A stretch of DNA of 24,305 nucleotides from NCBI GenBank assembly GCA_947245315.1, contig CAMXNV010000007.1:1-24305 (forward strand), written 5' to 3'. A model generated the notes under the pieces. The model saw only the letters and a list, made by a program, of their open reading frames with translations, was not told the DNA's origin and ran no database searches. Positions 1-7,138 of the stretch are shown in pieces (the first letter of the stretch is position 1; each line of letters opens with the position of its first letter). This stretch comes from an uncultured Oscillibacter sp. Its GTDB lineage: Bacteria > Bacillota > Clostridia > Oscillospirales > Oscillospiraceae. The translations under genes and the position numbers were made by a program.

Positions 1-388
1 GCCACACCATGGTGACGGCGGCGGGGGCACAGACCATGGGCAGGAAGAAGATGGTCCGGAAGGCGCCCTTGCCCTTGATCTTGGCGTTCAGCAGCATGGC
101 CACCAGCAGGGACAGGAACAGGCCGATGGGCACGGTGAGAATGCAGAAATAGATGGTGTTCCAGGTGGCCCGCCAGAATTCGGGGCGCTGGAAGATGTCG
201 ATGTAGTTCTGAAGGCCGACGAACTTGTAGTGTCCAAAGCCCAAGTGCTCGCAGAAGCTGGTGTACAGCGTCTGAACGAAGGGCCACAGGTTCAGCACGA
301 TCAGCCCGATGATGGTGGGGGCCACCATGATATAGGCCCAGTTCTGCTCCCGCTTGGCGGCGGCGGACATTTTCATTCCTTTATTCAC
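1..388 (-). CDS. Sugar ABC transporter permease, MalF/UgpA type (partial, cut by left edge)
   Basis: This is the N-terminal part (about 129 residues) of an inner-membrane permease of the binding-protein-dependent sugar importer family. The protein starts MNKGMKMSAAAKREQNWAY and then has a first membrane helix (IMVAPTIIGLIVLNLWPF), an extracellular loop (YTSFCEHLGFGHYKFVGLQN) and further helices around YFCILTVPIGLFLSLLVAML and FRTIFFLPMVC. This order is typical of MalF/UgpA-type subunits. I chose the GTG at 388 because GGAGGG lies six bases upstream; in-frame ATGs at 376 and 370 are alternatives. The gene begins 14 bases after the stop of the binding-protein gene, so the two are surely co-transcribed. 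The remaining C-terminal half and the partner MalG-type permease are expected beyond the left edge. No frame break is seen in the visible part. Confidence 0.9.
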   Translation of the reverse strand, partial: MNKGMKMSAAAKREQNWAYIMVAPTIIGLIVLNLWPFVQTLYTSFCEHLGFGHYKFVGLQNYIDIFQRPEFWRATWNTIYFCILTVPIGLFLSLLVAMLLNAKIKGKGAFRTIFFLPMVCAPAAVTMVW

Positions 389-402
389 GGTAAACCCTCC
401 TC

Positions 403-1701
403 TCACTCGTTCGCCAGTTTTTTGGCGGTTTCAGTATTGACAATGCTCTGAATATTGTCCATTCCGGCGTCAAAGCTCTGCTGTCCGTTGTAGATCTTGT
501 TCAGCTCATCCAGCAGCGGGGCCTTCCACTTGGGCCGGGCGGAGTTGTTCACGCTCTGGACGCCGTACTCAAACTGCTCGTTGAGAATCTCCAGGTCCAG
601 GTCGTAGCCCGCATTGGAAAAGGCGTCGAAGTAGGGCTGCTCGGTTCCGTCATAGGCGGAGATGGCCGCGCCGTAGCTGCTGGCAATGTTCTGGGCCTCC
701 TCGGTGCCGAAGAACTTGATGACCTCCAGGGCAATGTCCCGGGTCTTGCCGTGGGCGGCGGTGGAGTAGCACAGGCCGTTGGAGATGGTGGCCCGGCCGT
801 CTCCCTGGACGGGGTCGGGGCACTTGGGCAGCCGGGCGATGTCCCACTTGCCCTGCATGTCCGGGAAGCTGGTCACGTCGTTCCACAAATTCCAGTTGCC
901 CTCCAGGAACATGGCGCCGCCCTCGGAGAAGAAGGTGGTCTGGGGGCTGGTCTCGGCGAAGTAGGTCTGATCCGGGCACCAGTCGGTTTTTTGCATGTTG
1001 ATGTAGAAGTCCATGGCCTTCCGGGTGCCCTCCTGGTCGAAGCCGCCCTGGGTCTTGTCCTCGGTGAGGATGCAGCCGCCGGCCTGATAGACAAAGCTCC
1101 AATAGCCCATCTGGTCGTCGTTATAGGCCATGAAGCCATATTTGCCGGTGGCCTGGTGGATCTTCTCGGAGGCCTCCACCATGTCGTCCCAGGTCCAGTC
1201 CGCGTCGGGGTAGGCCACTCCGGCGGCGTCAAACATCTCCTTGTTGTAGCACAGGACGATGTTGTCCTTATCCTTGGGCACGCCGTACATCCGCCCGTCG
1301 GAGCCCTGGGCGTTGCCCCGGGAGATCTCGGAGAAGTGCTTCTCGTAATACTGGGGGTCCACGTCGTCGTAGAGGTCCGTCACGTCCGCCAGCATCCCGA
1401 ACTCCGTGTAGTACAGAATCTGGTTGGTGTGCATCCAGAAGATGTCCGGCATGGTGTTGGACTCGGCGGCGGCCTCCAGCTTGGTCCAGTACTCGTTCCA
1501 GCTGGTGACCTGCACCTCAATGACCACGTCGGGGTTCTGGGCCGTGTAGGCCTCGCAGATGGCCTCCATGCTGTCCCGCTGGTAGACGTCCCAAATTTGG
1601 AAGGTCAGGTGGGTCTTGCCGTCGGCGGCGCCGCAGCCGCACAGGCCCAGCAGCAGCGTGAGGGCCAGAGCGATGGCGGCGGCACGGGGGATTCTTTTCA
1701 T
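403..1701 (-). CDS. Family 1 extracellular solute-binding lipoprotein of a sugar ABC importer
   Basis: This 432-residue protein is the sugar-capturing subunit of the importer encoded by its neighbours, tethered to the outer face of the membrane. A signal peptide (MKRIPRAAAIALALTLLLG) runs into a lipobox-like LCGC, with Cys23 the probable lipidated residue. The mature part shows hallmarks of the MalE/UgpB-like family 1 fold: LTFQIWDVYQRDSMEAI near the N-terminus, PDIFWMHTNQILYYTEFGML in the first lobe, GRMYGVPKDKDNIVLCYNK in the hinge region and AMFLEGNWN in the second lobe. Length is normal for the family. The start has AGAGGAGTGGAG just upstream. The specific ligand cannot be read from sequence; the GH42 enzyme in the same locus suggests a galactoside or galacto-oligosaccharide. 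The gene is separated from the upstream araC-type gene by a palindrome-rich region that probably carries its promoter. Confidence 0.93.
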   Translation of the reverse strand: MKRIPRAAAIALALTLLLGLCGCGAADGKTHLTFQIWDVYQRDSMEAICEAYTAQNPDVVIEVQVTSWNEYWTKLEAAAESNTMPDIFWMHTNQILYYTEFGMLADVTDLYDDVDPQYYEKHFSEISRGNAQGSDGRMYGVPKDKDNIVLCYNKEMFDAAGVAYPDADWTWDDMVEASEKIHQATGKYGFMAYNDDQMGYWSFVYQAGGCILTEDKTQGGFDQEGTRKAMDFYINMQKTDWCPDQTYFAETSPQTTFFSEGGAMFLEGNWNLWNDVTSFPDMQGKWDIARLPKCPDPVQGDGRATISNGLCYSTAAHGKTRDIALEVIKFFGTEEAQNIASSYGAAISAYDGTEQPYFDAFSNAGYDLDLEILNEQFEYGVQSVNNSARPKWKAPLLDELNKIYNGQQSFDAGMDNIQSIVNTETAKKLANE

Positions 1702-1781
1702 AACTCCACTCCTCTGCTTTAGAATTTTGCCCGGTTTGCGTTTCCAGCCAGCCCCCGGAAACGGGCGGGAACCCCGCTCCC

Positions 1782-1830
1782 CCGGCGGACAAGGGTCCGC
1801 CGGCTGAAAAGCGGAGGCCTCCGCTTTTCA
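1782..1830. repeat. Two adjacent perfect stem-loops in the leader of the binding-protein gene
   Basis: Two structures lie side by side about 80-120 bases before the binding-protein start. The first is CCGGCGGAC (1782-1790), a four-base AAGG loop and GTCCGCCGG (1795-1803). The second is a perfect 26-base palindrome at 1805-1830, with left arm TGAAAAGCGGAGG. Neither is followed by a T-run on either strand, so a simple terminator is unlikely. They may fold in the leader RNA and affect its stability or translation, or be part of a dispersed palindromic element. Confidence 0.6.
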
Positions 1831-1899
1831 TAGCCGCTGACTGCACTATAGAGCATGATAATACCAGCCCCACGGGTCTGTAAATGGACTGGATTTAAG

Positions 1900-1964
1900 A
1901 AATTATACCCAAATGTTCGAAAGGTTGCTTAAAGTGCAAGTCAAGTAACATTTGGGTATAATTT
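1900..1964. promoter_or_regulatory. 18-bp inverted repeat upstream of the binding-protein gene, candidate AraC-regulator operator and promoter
   Basis: The arms are 1900-1917 (AAATTATACCCAAATGTT) and 1947-1964, a perfect inverted repeat with a 29-base spacer. Each arm carries a TATAAT-like hexamer facing outward; the one on the minus strand (1907-1902) could be the -10 box of the binding-protein promoter. No good -35 is found at 17 bases, as expected for an activator-dependent promoter. The half-site GGGTATAATTT recurs in slightly shorter form at 4178-4240. Binding by the neighbouring AraC-type protein is inference. Confidence 0.55.
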
Positions 1965-1967
1965 TTG

Positions 1968-1985
1968 AAAATTTCATGAAATTTT
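1968..1985. promoter_or_regulatory. 18-bp perfect palindrome next to the inverted repeat
   Basis: AAAATTTCATGAAATTTT is perfectly self-complementary and sits four bases from the large inverted repeat at 1900-1964. It lies upstream of the presumed promoter of the binding-protein gene and could be a second protein-binding site. A T-rich stretch and smaller palindromes (GGGGAATTCCCC at 2040-2051, and TGGTATTATATACCA at 2070-2084 overlapping the araC-type stop codon) fill the rest of the gap to 2074. Confidence 0.4.
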
Positions 1986-2074
1986 ACTAGATGTAGGGTC
2001 TGCTTTTGTTAAAAATAGAAGTTCTAGGCTGGAAAGGCAGGGGAATTCCCCGGCACTTCTGCCATATTCTGGTA

Positions 2075-2941
2075 TTATATACCAAAATGCGGGATATTTC
2101 CCGCCGGATGGCCGCGGGCGCCCTCCAGATACTCGCTGGGGGACAGGCCGGTCTCCCGGCGGAAGACCTTGGCGAAGTAGTTGGCGTTGGCGAAGCCGGA
2201 GGCCTCGGCCACATAGCCGATGGTGGTGTCCGGGTCCCGGAGCAGCAGCTTGGCGTACTCGATGCGCACCCGGGTAATGTACTTCCCCGGGGAGACGCCC
2301 ACCTTCTTGGAGAACACCCGCCCCAGGTGGGCGGCGGAGACCTCCAGGCGCTGGGCTAGCTCCTCCAGGCCCTCCAGGAAGGGGAACTCCTCCTGGATGA
2401 TGGCCACGGCGGCCTCCACCAGGGGGGACCCGGCGTCCACCCGGACCCGCTCCGGCAGGGCCCGGAGCTTCAGCAGCAGGGAGTAGGCCAGGGCGGAGGC
2501 GGCGTCCCCGGGAATCTGGCCCTGTTCGTCCTCCAGCACCGCCAGGGACATGGCGGCCTCCCGGATGGCGGCCGCGCCGCCGTGGAAGAGGGAGCCGCTC
2601 TTGCTCAGCCGGTTCCCCAGGAGGCGGGGAACCAGGTCCCCCCGGAGCTGCACCAGGAGATACAGCCCGTCGGAGATGGCCTGGAGGGTGTAGTCCCCGG
2701 GCTCCTGGAGCAGGAAGGCCTGGCCCTGGTCCAGCAGGGCGTAGTGATTGTAAGCGGAGACGGTGAGGTTCCCCTGGACCGTGGCCGGGAGGATGAAGTC
2801 CCCCGTGCGGCCGTAGCCGGTGATCCGGTCCCCTGCGGAGAGGGGGAGCAGCCGGGCGGAGGGCAGGACCAGCAGCCCCTGGACACTGGCGTCAGGGGCT
2901 GCCGGCTGGATGTCTCGTTTTTCAAAGGAACGGGGGGGCAT
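2075..2941 (-). CDS. AraC/XylS family transcriptional regulator
   Basis: This 288-residue protein is a probable activator of the surrounding sugar locus. Residues 1 to about 120 form the cupin-like ligand-sensing domain (for example GDFILPATVQGNLTVSAYNHYALL, seen across residues 48-70). Residues about 190-275 hold the paired helix-turn-helix motifs of the AraC family: LEELAQRLEVSAAHLGRVF for the first, and TIGYVAEASGFANANYFAKV with the FRRETGLSPSEYL signature for the second. The start at 2941 has GGAGGT five bases upstream. It lies 79 bases downstream of the MsmK-type ATPase on the same strand, so it is probably read from the same promoter. It precedes the binding-protein gene, with the inverted-repeat region between. 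The stop codon lies inside a small palindrome (2070-2084). A role in beta-galactoside induction is inferred from context only. Confidence 0.92.
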   Translation of the reverse strand: MPPRSFEKRDIQPAAPDASVQGLLVLPSARLLPLSAGDRITGYGRTGDFILPATVQGNLTVSAYNHYALLDQGQAFLLQEPGDYTLQAISDGLYLLVQLRGDLVPRLLGNRLSKSGSLFHGGAAAIREAAMSLAVLEDEQGQIPGDAASALAYSLLLKLRALPERVRVDAGSPLVEAAVAIIQEEFPFLEGLEELAQRLEVSAAHLGRVFSKKVGVSPGKYITRVRIEYAKLLLRDPDTTIGYVAEASGFANANYFAKVFRRETGLSPSEYLEGARGHPAGNIPHFGI

Positions 2942-3020
2942 ACGATACCTCCGTGGTGTTGTCGGTGAAGTTGAGAACGGGTGCCTGGAAGGGGGCCGGT
3001 CCGCGCCCGCCGGGAAGTTC

Positions 3021-4118
3021 TCAGTGTGCGATGGCTTCCTCGGTCTCCTTGTTGAAGAGGTGAATCTTGTTCTTGTCCAGGGTCAGCTTGGCGGCGTCGC
3101 CCACCCGACCGGGGTAGGTGGAGGGGGCCTTCACCACCAGCTTGGTGCCCTGGCAGTCCAGGTGGAGGTTGATCTCCGCGCCCATGAGCTCGGCGATCTC
3201 AATGGTGGCGTCCAGGTCGTGGGCGCCGTCGGAGACCACGGGGTCCAGGTCCTCGGGGCGGATGCCCAGCACCACGGTCTTGCCCACGTAGGCGCCCAGG
3301 GCGGCCTTGTTCATCCGCTCCGGCAGGGCGATGGTGCTGCCGCAGGTCTTGGCCACGAAGCCCCCGTTTTCCTCGGCGATGACGGCGTCCATGAAGTTCA
3401 TCTGGGGAGAGCCGATGAAGCCCGCCACGAAGAGGTTGCAGGGATAGTCGTAGAGGTTCTGGGGGGTGTCGTTCTGCTGGATGATGCCGTTTTTCATGAC
3501 CACGATCCGGTCGCCCATGGTCATGGCCTCGGTCTGGTCGTGGGTGACGTAGACGAAGGTGGTCTGGAGGCGCTTGTGGAGGCGGCTGATCTCCGCCCGC
3601 ATGGCCGTGCGCAGCTTGGCGTCCAGGTTGGAGAGGGGCTCGTCCAGCAGGAAGACGGCGGGGTTGCGGACCATGGCCCGGCCCAGGGCCACCCGCTGGC
3701 GCTGGCCGCCGGAGAGGGCCTTGGGCTTGCGGTTCAGCAGGTGCTCCAGGTCCAGGGCCCGGGCGGCCTCGTGGACCCGGCGGTCGATCTCGTCCTGGGG
3801 AACCTTCTGGAGGGTCAGGCCGAAGGCGATGTTCTTATAGACGGTCATGTGGGGATACAGGGCGTAGTTCTGGAAGACCATGGCGATGTCCCGGTCCTTG
3901 GGGGCCACGTCGTTGACCACCCGGTCGCCGATGTACAGCTCGCCGCTGGTGATGTCCTCCAGGCCGGCGATCATCCGCAGGGTGGTGGATTTGCCGCATC
4001 CGGAGGGACCGACGAGAATGACGAACTCCTTGTCCTGAATTTCCAAATTCAGGTCGGGAACGACGGTAACGTTGCCGGGATAAGTCTTTTCGACGTGTTT
4101 GAAGGTAATACTGGCCAT
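3021..4118 (-). CDS. msmK: Sugar ABC transporter ATP-binding protein, MsmK/UgpC/MalK type
   Basis: This 365-residue protein is the ATPase that powers family 1 sugar importers; in Gram-positive bacteria one MsmK-like protein can serve several transporters. It has Walker A GPSGCGKST (37-45), Q-loop Gln83 in VFQNYALYPHM, signature LSGGQ (135-139), Walker B ending in Asp159-Glu160 (FLLDEPLSNLDAK) and the switch His193 (VTHDQTEAM). The region after residue 240 is the OB/TOBE regulatory domain, including VLGIRPEDLDPV. The reading frame is open further upstream, but the ATG at 4118 is chosen because AAGGAGGAA precedes it and MASITFKHVEKTYPGN matches the family N-terminus. It is transcribed divergently from the DUF624/GH42 pair. 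A promoter (4149-4177) lies 31 bases before the start. Confidence 0.95.
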   Translation of the reverse strand: MASITFKHVEKTYPGNVTVVPDLNLEIQDKEFVILVGPSGCGKSTTLRMIAGLEDITSGELYIGDRVVNDVAPKDRDIAMVFQNYALYPHMTVYKNIAFGLTLQKVPQDEIDRRVHEAARALDLEHLLNRKPKALSGGQRQRVALGRAMVRNPAVFLLDEPLSNLDAKLRTAMRAEISRLHKRLQTTFVYVTHDQTEAMTMGDRIVVMKNGIIQQNDTPQNLYDYPCNLFVAGFIGSPQMNFMDAVIAEENGGFVAKTCGSTIALPERMNKAALGAYVGKTVVLGIRPEDLDPVVSDGAHDLDATIEIAELMGAEINLHLDCQGTKLVVKAPSTYPGRVGDAAKLTLDKNKIHLFNKETEEAIAH

Positions 4119-4148
4119 GGGCGGTTCCTCCTTATTGATTTTGGTAAA

Positions 4149-4177
4149 AGCATAGCATGACCTCCCAAAAAGAACAA
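4149..4177 (-). promoter_or_regulatory. Promoter of the MsmK-type ATPase gene
   Basis: On the minus strand there is TTGTTC (4177-4172), a 17-base spacer and TATGCT (4154-4149). It lies just upstream of the ribosome site for the start at 4118. The weak -35 abuts the inverted-repeat half-site at 4178, consistent with activator control. Confidence 0.55.
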
Positions 4178-4240
4178 GGGTAAATTTTTGACGCACTCGG
4201 TAAAAATACGACCTCCCGGCCAAAAGCAAAAAATTTACCC
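4178..4240. promoter_or_regulatory. Inverted repeat between divergent promoters, candidate AraC-regulator operator
   Basis: GGGTAAATTTTT at 4178-4189 is repeated in inverted form as AAAAATTTACCC at 4229-4240, with a 39-base spacer. The half-site matches that at 1900-1964 except for one missing T. It lies between the two opposing promoters (4149-4177 minus and 4261-4289 plus), a good place for one regulator to control both transcripts. The half-sites converge here, while at 1900-1964 they diverge. Confidence 0.5.
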
Positions 4241-4260
4241 GCCGGGTCAGGTTCTGGCCC

Positions 4261-4289
4261 TTGCGCCGGAGGCGGAAATATGGTACAAT
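4261..4289 (+). promoter_or_regulatory. Promoter of the DUF624-GH42 operon
   Basis: TTGCGC (4261-4266), a 17-base spacer and TACAAT (4284-4289), with an upstream TGG that may extend the -10. Transcription from here would give a leader of about 110 bases before the start at 4405. Confidence 0.6.
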
Positions 4290-4404
4290 ACCCGCCAAGC
4301 GGTTTATACCCGCGCCGGGCTTCCGGATGACGGAGGGACGGGGAGAGAGGCCGCCGCGGATTTGAAACTGAATGGGAAAAGCCCAAAACCAGGAGGGATC
4401 GGGT

Positions 4405-5100
4405 ATGTTTTTCCGAAAAGACTACGCCACGCCGGGGCCCGGCGTGGACCCGGACGCGCCGGAGAAGACGGGCGCGGCCCGGCTGGCGGAGATTCTGTCC
4501 CTGGAGTGCGTGTCGCTGGTGAAGCTGAATTTTCTGTTTCTCCTCAGCTGTTTGCCGGTGGTCACCATCCCCCCGGCGGTCTTCGCCATGAACCAGGTGA
4601 CCCGGCGGATGGTGCTGGATCAAACGGTCCTCTGCCTGTACCATTACAAGACCGCCTTCCGGCGGGACTGGAAGCGGGGCTACGCCGCCTTTTTCATCAC
4701 GGCGGTTCCCCTGGTGCTCTCCGGCTTCGGCCTGTGGTTCTACCTGAGCCGGGCGGCGGCGAACCCGGTGCTGTTTCTGCCCTTCATGCTCTGCTCCACC
4801 GTGTTCCTCCTGACCCTGCTGGCCTCCACCTATTTTTACGGATTGCTGACCACCGGTCGGGGGGTGGGGGAGTGCTTGCGCCTGGCGCTGATCCTGGGCG
4901 GGGCCAGGCCATTCCGGGCGGCGCTGGCGGCCCTGTCGGTGTACGGGTCTCTGGTGTTCGCGGTGCTGTTTCTGCCCCTCAGCGCCATCTACCTGCTGCT
5001 GATCGGCTTTTCCGTGCCCTGCCTGCTGGGCGGGTTTTTCATTCGCACGGTGCTGAAACCCCTTTGCGGAGAGGAGGATTCCCATGCTGCTGGGAGTTGA
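4405..5100 (+). CDS. DUF624 / YesL family membrane protein
   Basis: This 231-residue integral membrane protein belongs to the YesL (DUF624) family, whose molecular role is not established but whose genes accompany sugar ABC importers and glycosidases in Firmicutes. It has a family-like opening (LEILSLECVSLVKLNFLFLL-type first helix followed by CLPVVTIPPAVFAM) and about five hydrophobic segments, the later ones around GYAAFFITAVPLVLSGFGLW, PVLFLPFMLCSTVFLLTLLA and LVFAVLFLPLSAIYLLLIGF. A longer reading frame starts at 4372, but the ATG at 4405 is preceded by AGGAGGG and fits the family. The last 17 bases overlap the GH42 gene, so translation of the two is probably coupled. The exact helix count is an estimate by eye. 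Confidence 0.88.
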   Translation: MFFRKDYATPGPGVDPDAPEKTGAARLAEILSLECVSLVKLNFLFLLSCLPVVTIPPAVFAMNQVTRRMVLDQTVLCLYHYKTAFRRDWKRGYAAFFITAVPLVLSGFGLWFYLSRAAANPVLFLPFMLCSTVFLLTLLASTYFYGLLTTGRGVGECLRLALILGGARPFRAALAALSVYGSLVFAVLFLPLSAIYLLLIGFSVPCLLGGFFIRTVLKPLCGEEDSHAAGS

Positions 5101-7033
5101 CTATTACCCCGAACAGTGGGACCCCGCCCGGATGGGCGAGGACCTGGACACCATACGGGAGCTGGGCTGCACGGTCATCCGGATTGCCGAGTTCGCCTGG
5201 CACCGGATGGAGAGGACCGAGGGCTGCTATGACTTCTCCTTCTTCGATAACGTCATCGATCAGGCGGAGGCGCGGGGCTTGCGGGTGATCCTGGGCACCC
5301 CCACCGCGGCCATCCCGGCCTGGCTGGCGAAGAAGCACCCGGAGATTCTCTCGGAGGCCGAGGGGGGCCGGAGGCGGGCCTACGGGGGCCGCCATGTGTG
5401 CTGCTACAACAGCCCGGTGCTGTACGAGTATTCGGAGAAGATCATCCGCGCCATGGTGGAGCACTACCGGGGGGACCCCCGGGTGGTGGCCTGGCAGGCG
5501 GACAACGAGCTGGGCCACGAGGGCAGCGATCTGTGCTGGTGCCCCCGGTGCCGCGCCGCGTTCCAGAGGTATCTGGAGGAGAAATTCCAGGAGGACATTG
5601 AGGCGCTGAACCGGACCTACGGGGCGGTCTTCTGGTCCCAGGAGTACAACGGCTTTGACGAGATTCCCCTCCCCGGGGAGACGGTCACCACCCACAACCC
5701 GGCCCTGCGCCTGGACTGGGAGCGCTTCCGGAGCAAGAGCCTGGAGGACTACCTGACCTTTCAGGTGCGGCTGATCAAGGAGCTGGACCCCGGGGCCCGG
5801 GTGACCCACGACTTTCCCGGCGGCGGGCTGGAGAAGCATGTGGACTACTCCCGGGCGGCCCGGCCCCTGGATGTCGTCTCCTATAATAACTACCCCGTCT
5901 GGGGCGGACTGCGGGAGCCGCTGCCGCCCCATGAGATCGCCTTCGGCCTGGACTATATCCGGGGATTGAAGGGACAGAATTTCTGGGTCACCGAGGCCAT
6001 CATGGGGGCCCAGGGCCACGACGTCACCGGCTACCTCCCCCGGCCCAACCAGGCCAGGCTCTGGTCCTATCAGGCCATGGCCCACGGCTGCGAGGCCCTG
6101 CTGTACTTCCGCTTCCGGGGAGCCACGAAGGGGGCGGAGCAGTTCTGCTACGGCATCCTGGACGCGGACAACCGCCGGGGCCGGAAGTTCCGGGAGGCTC
6201 AGAGCTTTTTCCAGGACGTCCGCCGCTATGAGGAGGCCCTGACCGCCCCGGTCCGGAGCCAGGTGGCCCTGGTGTACGATTACGACTCCCTGGCCGCCTT
6301 CCGCATCCAGCGCCAGAGCGAGGCGCTGGACTGCCAGGCGGAGATGAAGAAGCTGTACAAGCCTTTCTACCGGCGGAACGTCCCGGTGGACGTGCTGCCC
6401 TCCTGGGCGGAGCTGGAGGGCTATCGGGTGCTGGTGCTGCCCCAGATGCTTTTGATGAAGCCGGAGCTTTTGGCCCGCCTCCGGGCCTTTGTCCAGGGGG
6501 GCGGCGCCCTGGTGCTGACCTACCGGACCGCCGTCAAGGACGGGGACAACAACCTGCCCTTCGGGGAGCCGGCGCCGGCGGGTCTCCGGGACCTGGCCGG
6601 GGTCACCGTGGAGGAGACGGAGAGCCTCCAGGAGGAGGACGTGTTTCCCCTGGTGGGCCAAAGGGCCTTCGAGGGCCGGACGGGCCGGGGGGGCATTTTC
6701 CGGGACATGCTGTCCGTGCAGGACGCGGAGGTGCTGTACCGATACGGTGACGCCTTCTATCAGGACTTTGCCGCCGTCACCCGGCGGCGGCAGGGAGACG
6801 GCGTGGTCTACTATCTGGGCTGCGGCCTGGACGGGGCCACGGCGGACGCCCTGGCGGAGGCCGTCCTGGAGGAGCGGGGAATCGAGGCGGTTCCCTCGGC
6901 GGAAGGGGTGGAGGTCGTCACCCGGGGCGGCCGGGGGCAGCGGGTGCGGATGCACCTGAACCACAACGCCTGTGCCGTGGAGTCCGGCGGCGTGGAGCTG
7001 GAGCCCTATGGCTGCCGGGTGGAGGTGCTCTGA
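5084..7033 (+). CDS. Beta-galactosidase, glycoside hydrolase family 42
   Basis: This 649-residue cytoplasmic enzyme (no signal peptide) hydrolyses terminal beta-galactosides brought in by the neighbouring importer. It opens with the GH42 motif GVDYYPEQWD. The acid/base is Glu142 in WQADNELGHE and the nucleophile is Glu304 in FWVTEAIMG. The cysteines of the family's metal site are present: Cys106/Cys107 (HVCCYN) and Cys151, Cys153 and Cys156 (LCWCPRC). After the barrel, the region around residues 390-600 (VLVLPQMLLMKPELLARLRA, then GGALVLTYRT) matches the trimerisation domain, and the last part is a small beta domain. Length is typical of the family. The start at 5084 has GAGGAGG six bases upstream, inside the DUF624 gene. 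The gene ends just before a strong bidirectional terminator. Confidence 0.96.
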   Translation: MLLGVDYYPEQWDPARMGEDLDTIRELGCTVIRIAEFAWHRMERTEGCYDFSFFDNVIDQAEARGLRVILGTPTAAIPAWLAKKHPEILSEAEGGRRRAYGGRHVCCYNSPVLYEYSEKIIRAMVEHYRGDPRVVAWQADNELGHEGSDLCWCPRCRAAFQRYLEEKFQEDIEALNRTYGAVFWSQEYNGFDEIPLPGETVTTHNPALRLDWERFRSKSLEDYLTFQVRLIKELDPGARVTHDFPGGGLEKHVDYSRAARPLDVVSYNNYPVWGGLREPLPPHEIAFGLDYIRGLKGQNFWVTEAIMGAQGHDVTGYLPRPNQARLWSYQAMAHGCEALLYFRFRGATKGAEQFCYGILDADNRRGRKFREAQSFFQDVRRYEEALTAPVRSQVALVYDYDSLAAFRIQRQSEALDCQAEMKKLYKPFYRRNVPVDVLPSWAELEGYRVLVLPQMLLMKPELLARLRAFVQGGGALVLTYRTAVKDGDNNLPFGEPAPAGLRDLAGVTVEETESLQEEDVFPLVGQRAFEGRTGRGGIFRDMLSVQDAEVLYRYGDAFYQDFAAVTRRRQGDGVVYYLGCGLDGATADALAEAVLEERGIEAVPSAEGVEVVTRGGRGQRVRMHLNHNACAVESGGVELEPYGCRVEVL

Positions 7034-7045
7034 CGAAATAAAAAT

Positions 7046-7083
7046 CAGCCTGGGACCGATTGCAGAGGATCGGTCCCAGGCTG
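7046..7083. terminator. Bidirectional rho-independent terminator
   Basis: A 15-base-pair stem (CAGCCTGGGACCGAT, 7046-7060, pairing with 7069-7083) has an eight-base loop. The minus strand continues into ATTTTTATTT and the plus strand into TTT. It lies between the convergent GH42 and BtpA/SgcQ genes and can stop both transcripts. The T-run is better for the minus-strand operon. Confidence 0.85.
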
Positions 7084-7138
7084 TTTGCCGCTTCTGCCGT
7101 TTGCCTGGCGGCGGGGCGGCGTTTCTTTTTTGGGGAGG

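Noticed and set aside
751..1722. A 323-residue plus-strand open frame opposite the binding-protein gene
   Set aside because: Val/Gly/His-rich shadow translation with no domain. The minus strand is a clear lipoprotein.
2972..3023. A seven-base inverted repeat (TGAGAAC/GTTCTCA) around the end of the ATPase gene as a terminator
   Set aside because: The arms are short, the loop is 38 bases and no T-run follows, so termination before the araC-type gene is not supported.
4132..5085. A 317-residue minus-strand open frame opposite the DUF624 gene
   Set aside because: Gln/His/Arg-rich shadow crossing the divergent promoter region. The plus-strand frame has hydrophobic helices and a good ribosome site.
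5039..6964. A 641-residue minus-strand open frame opposite the GH42 gene
   Set aside because: Low-complexity Gly/Pro/Arg/His/Gln-rich translation without motifs. The plus strand encodes an unmistakable GH42 enzyme.
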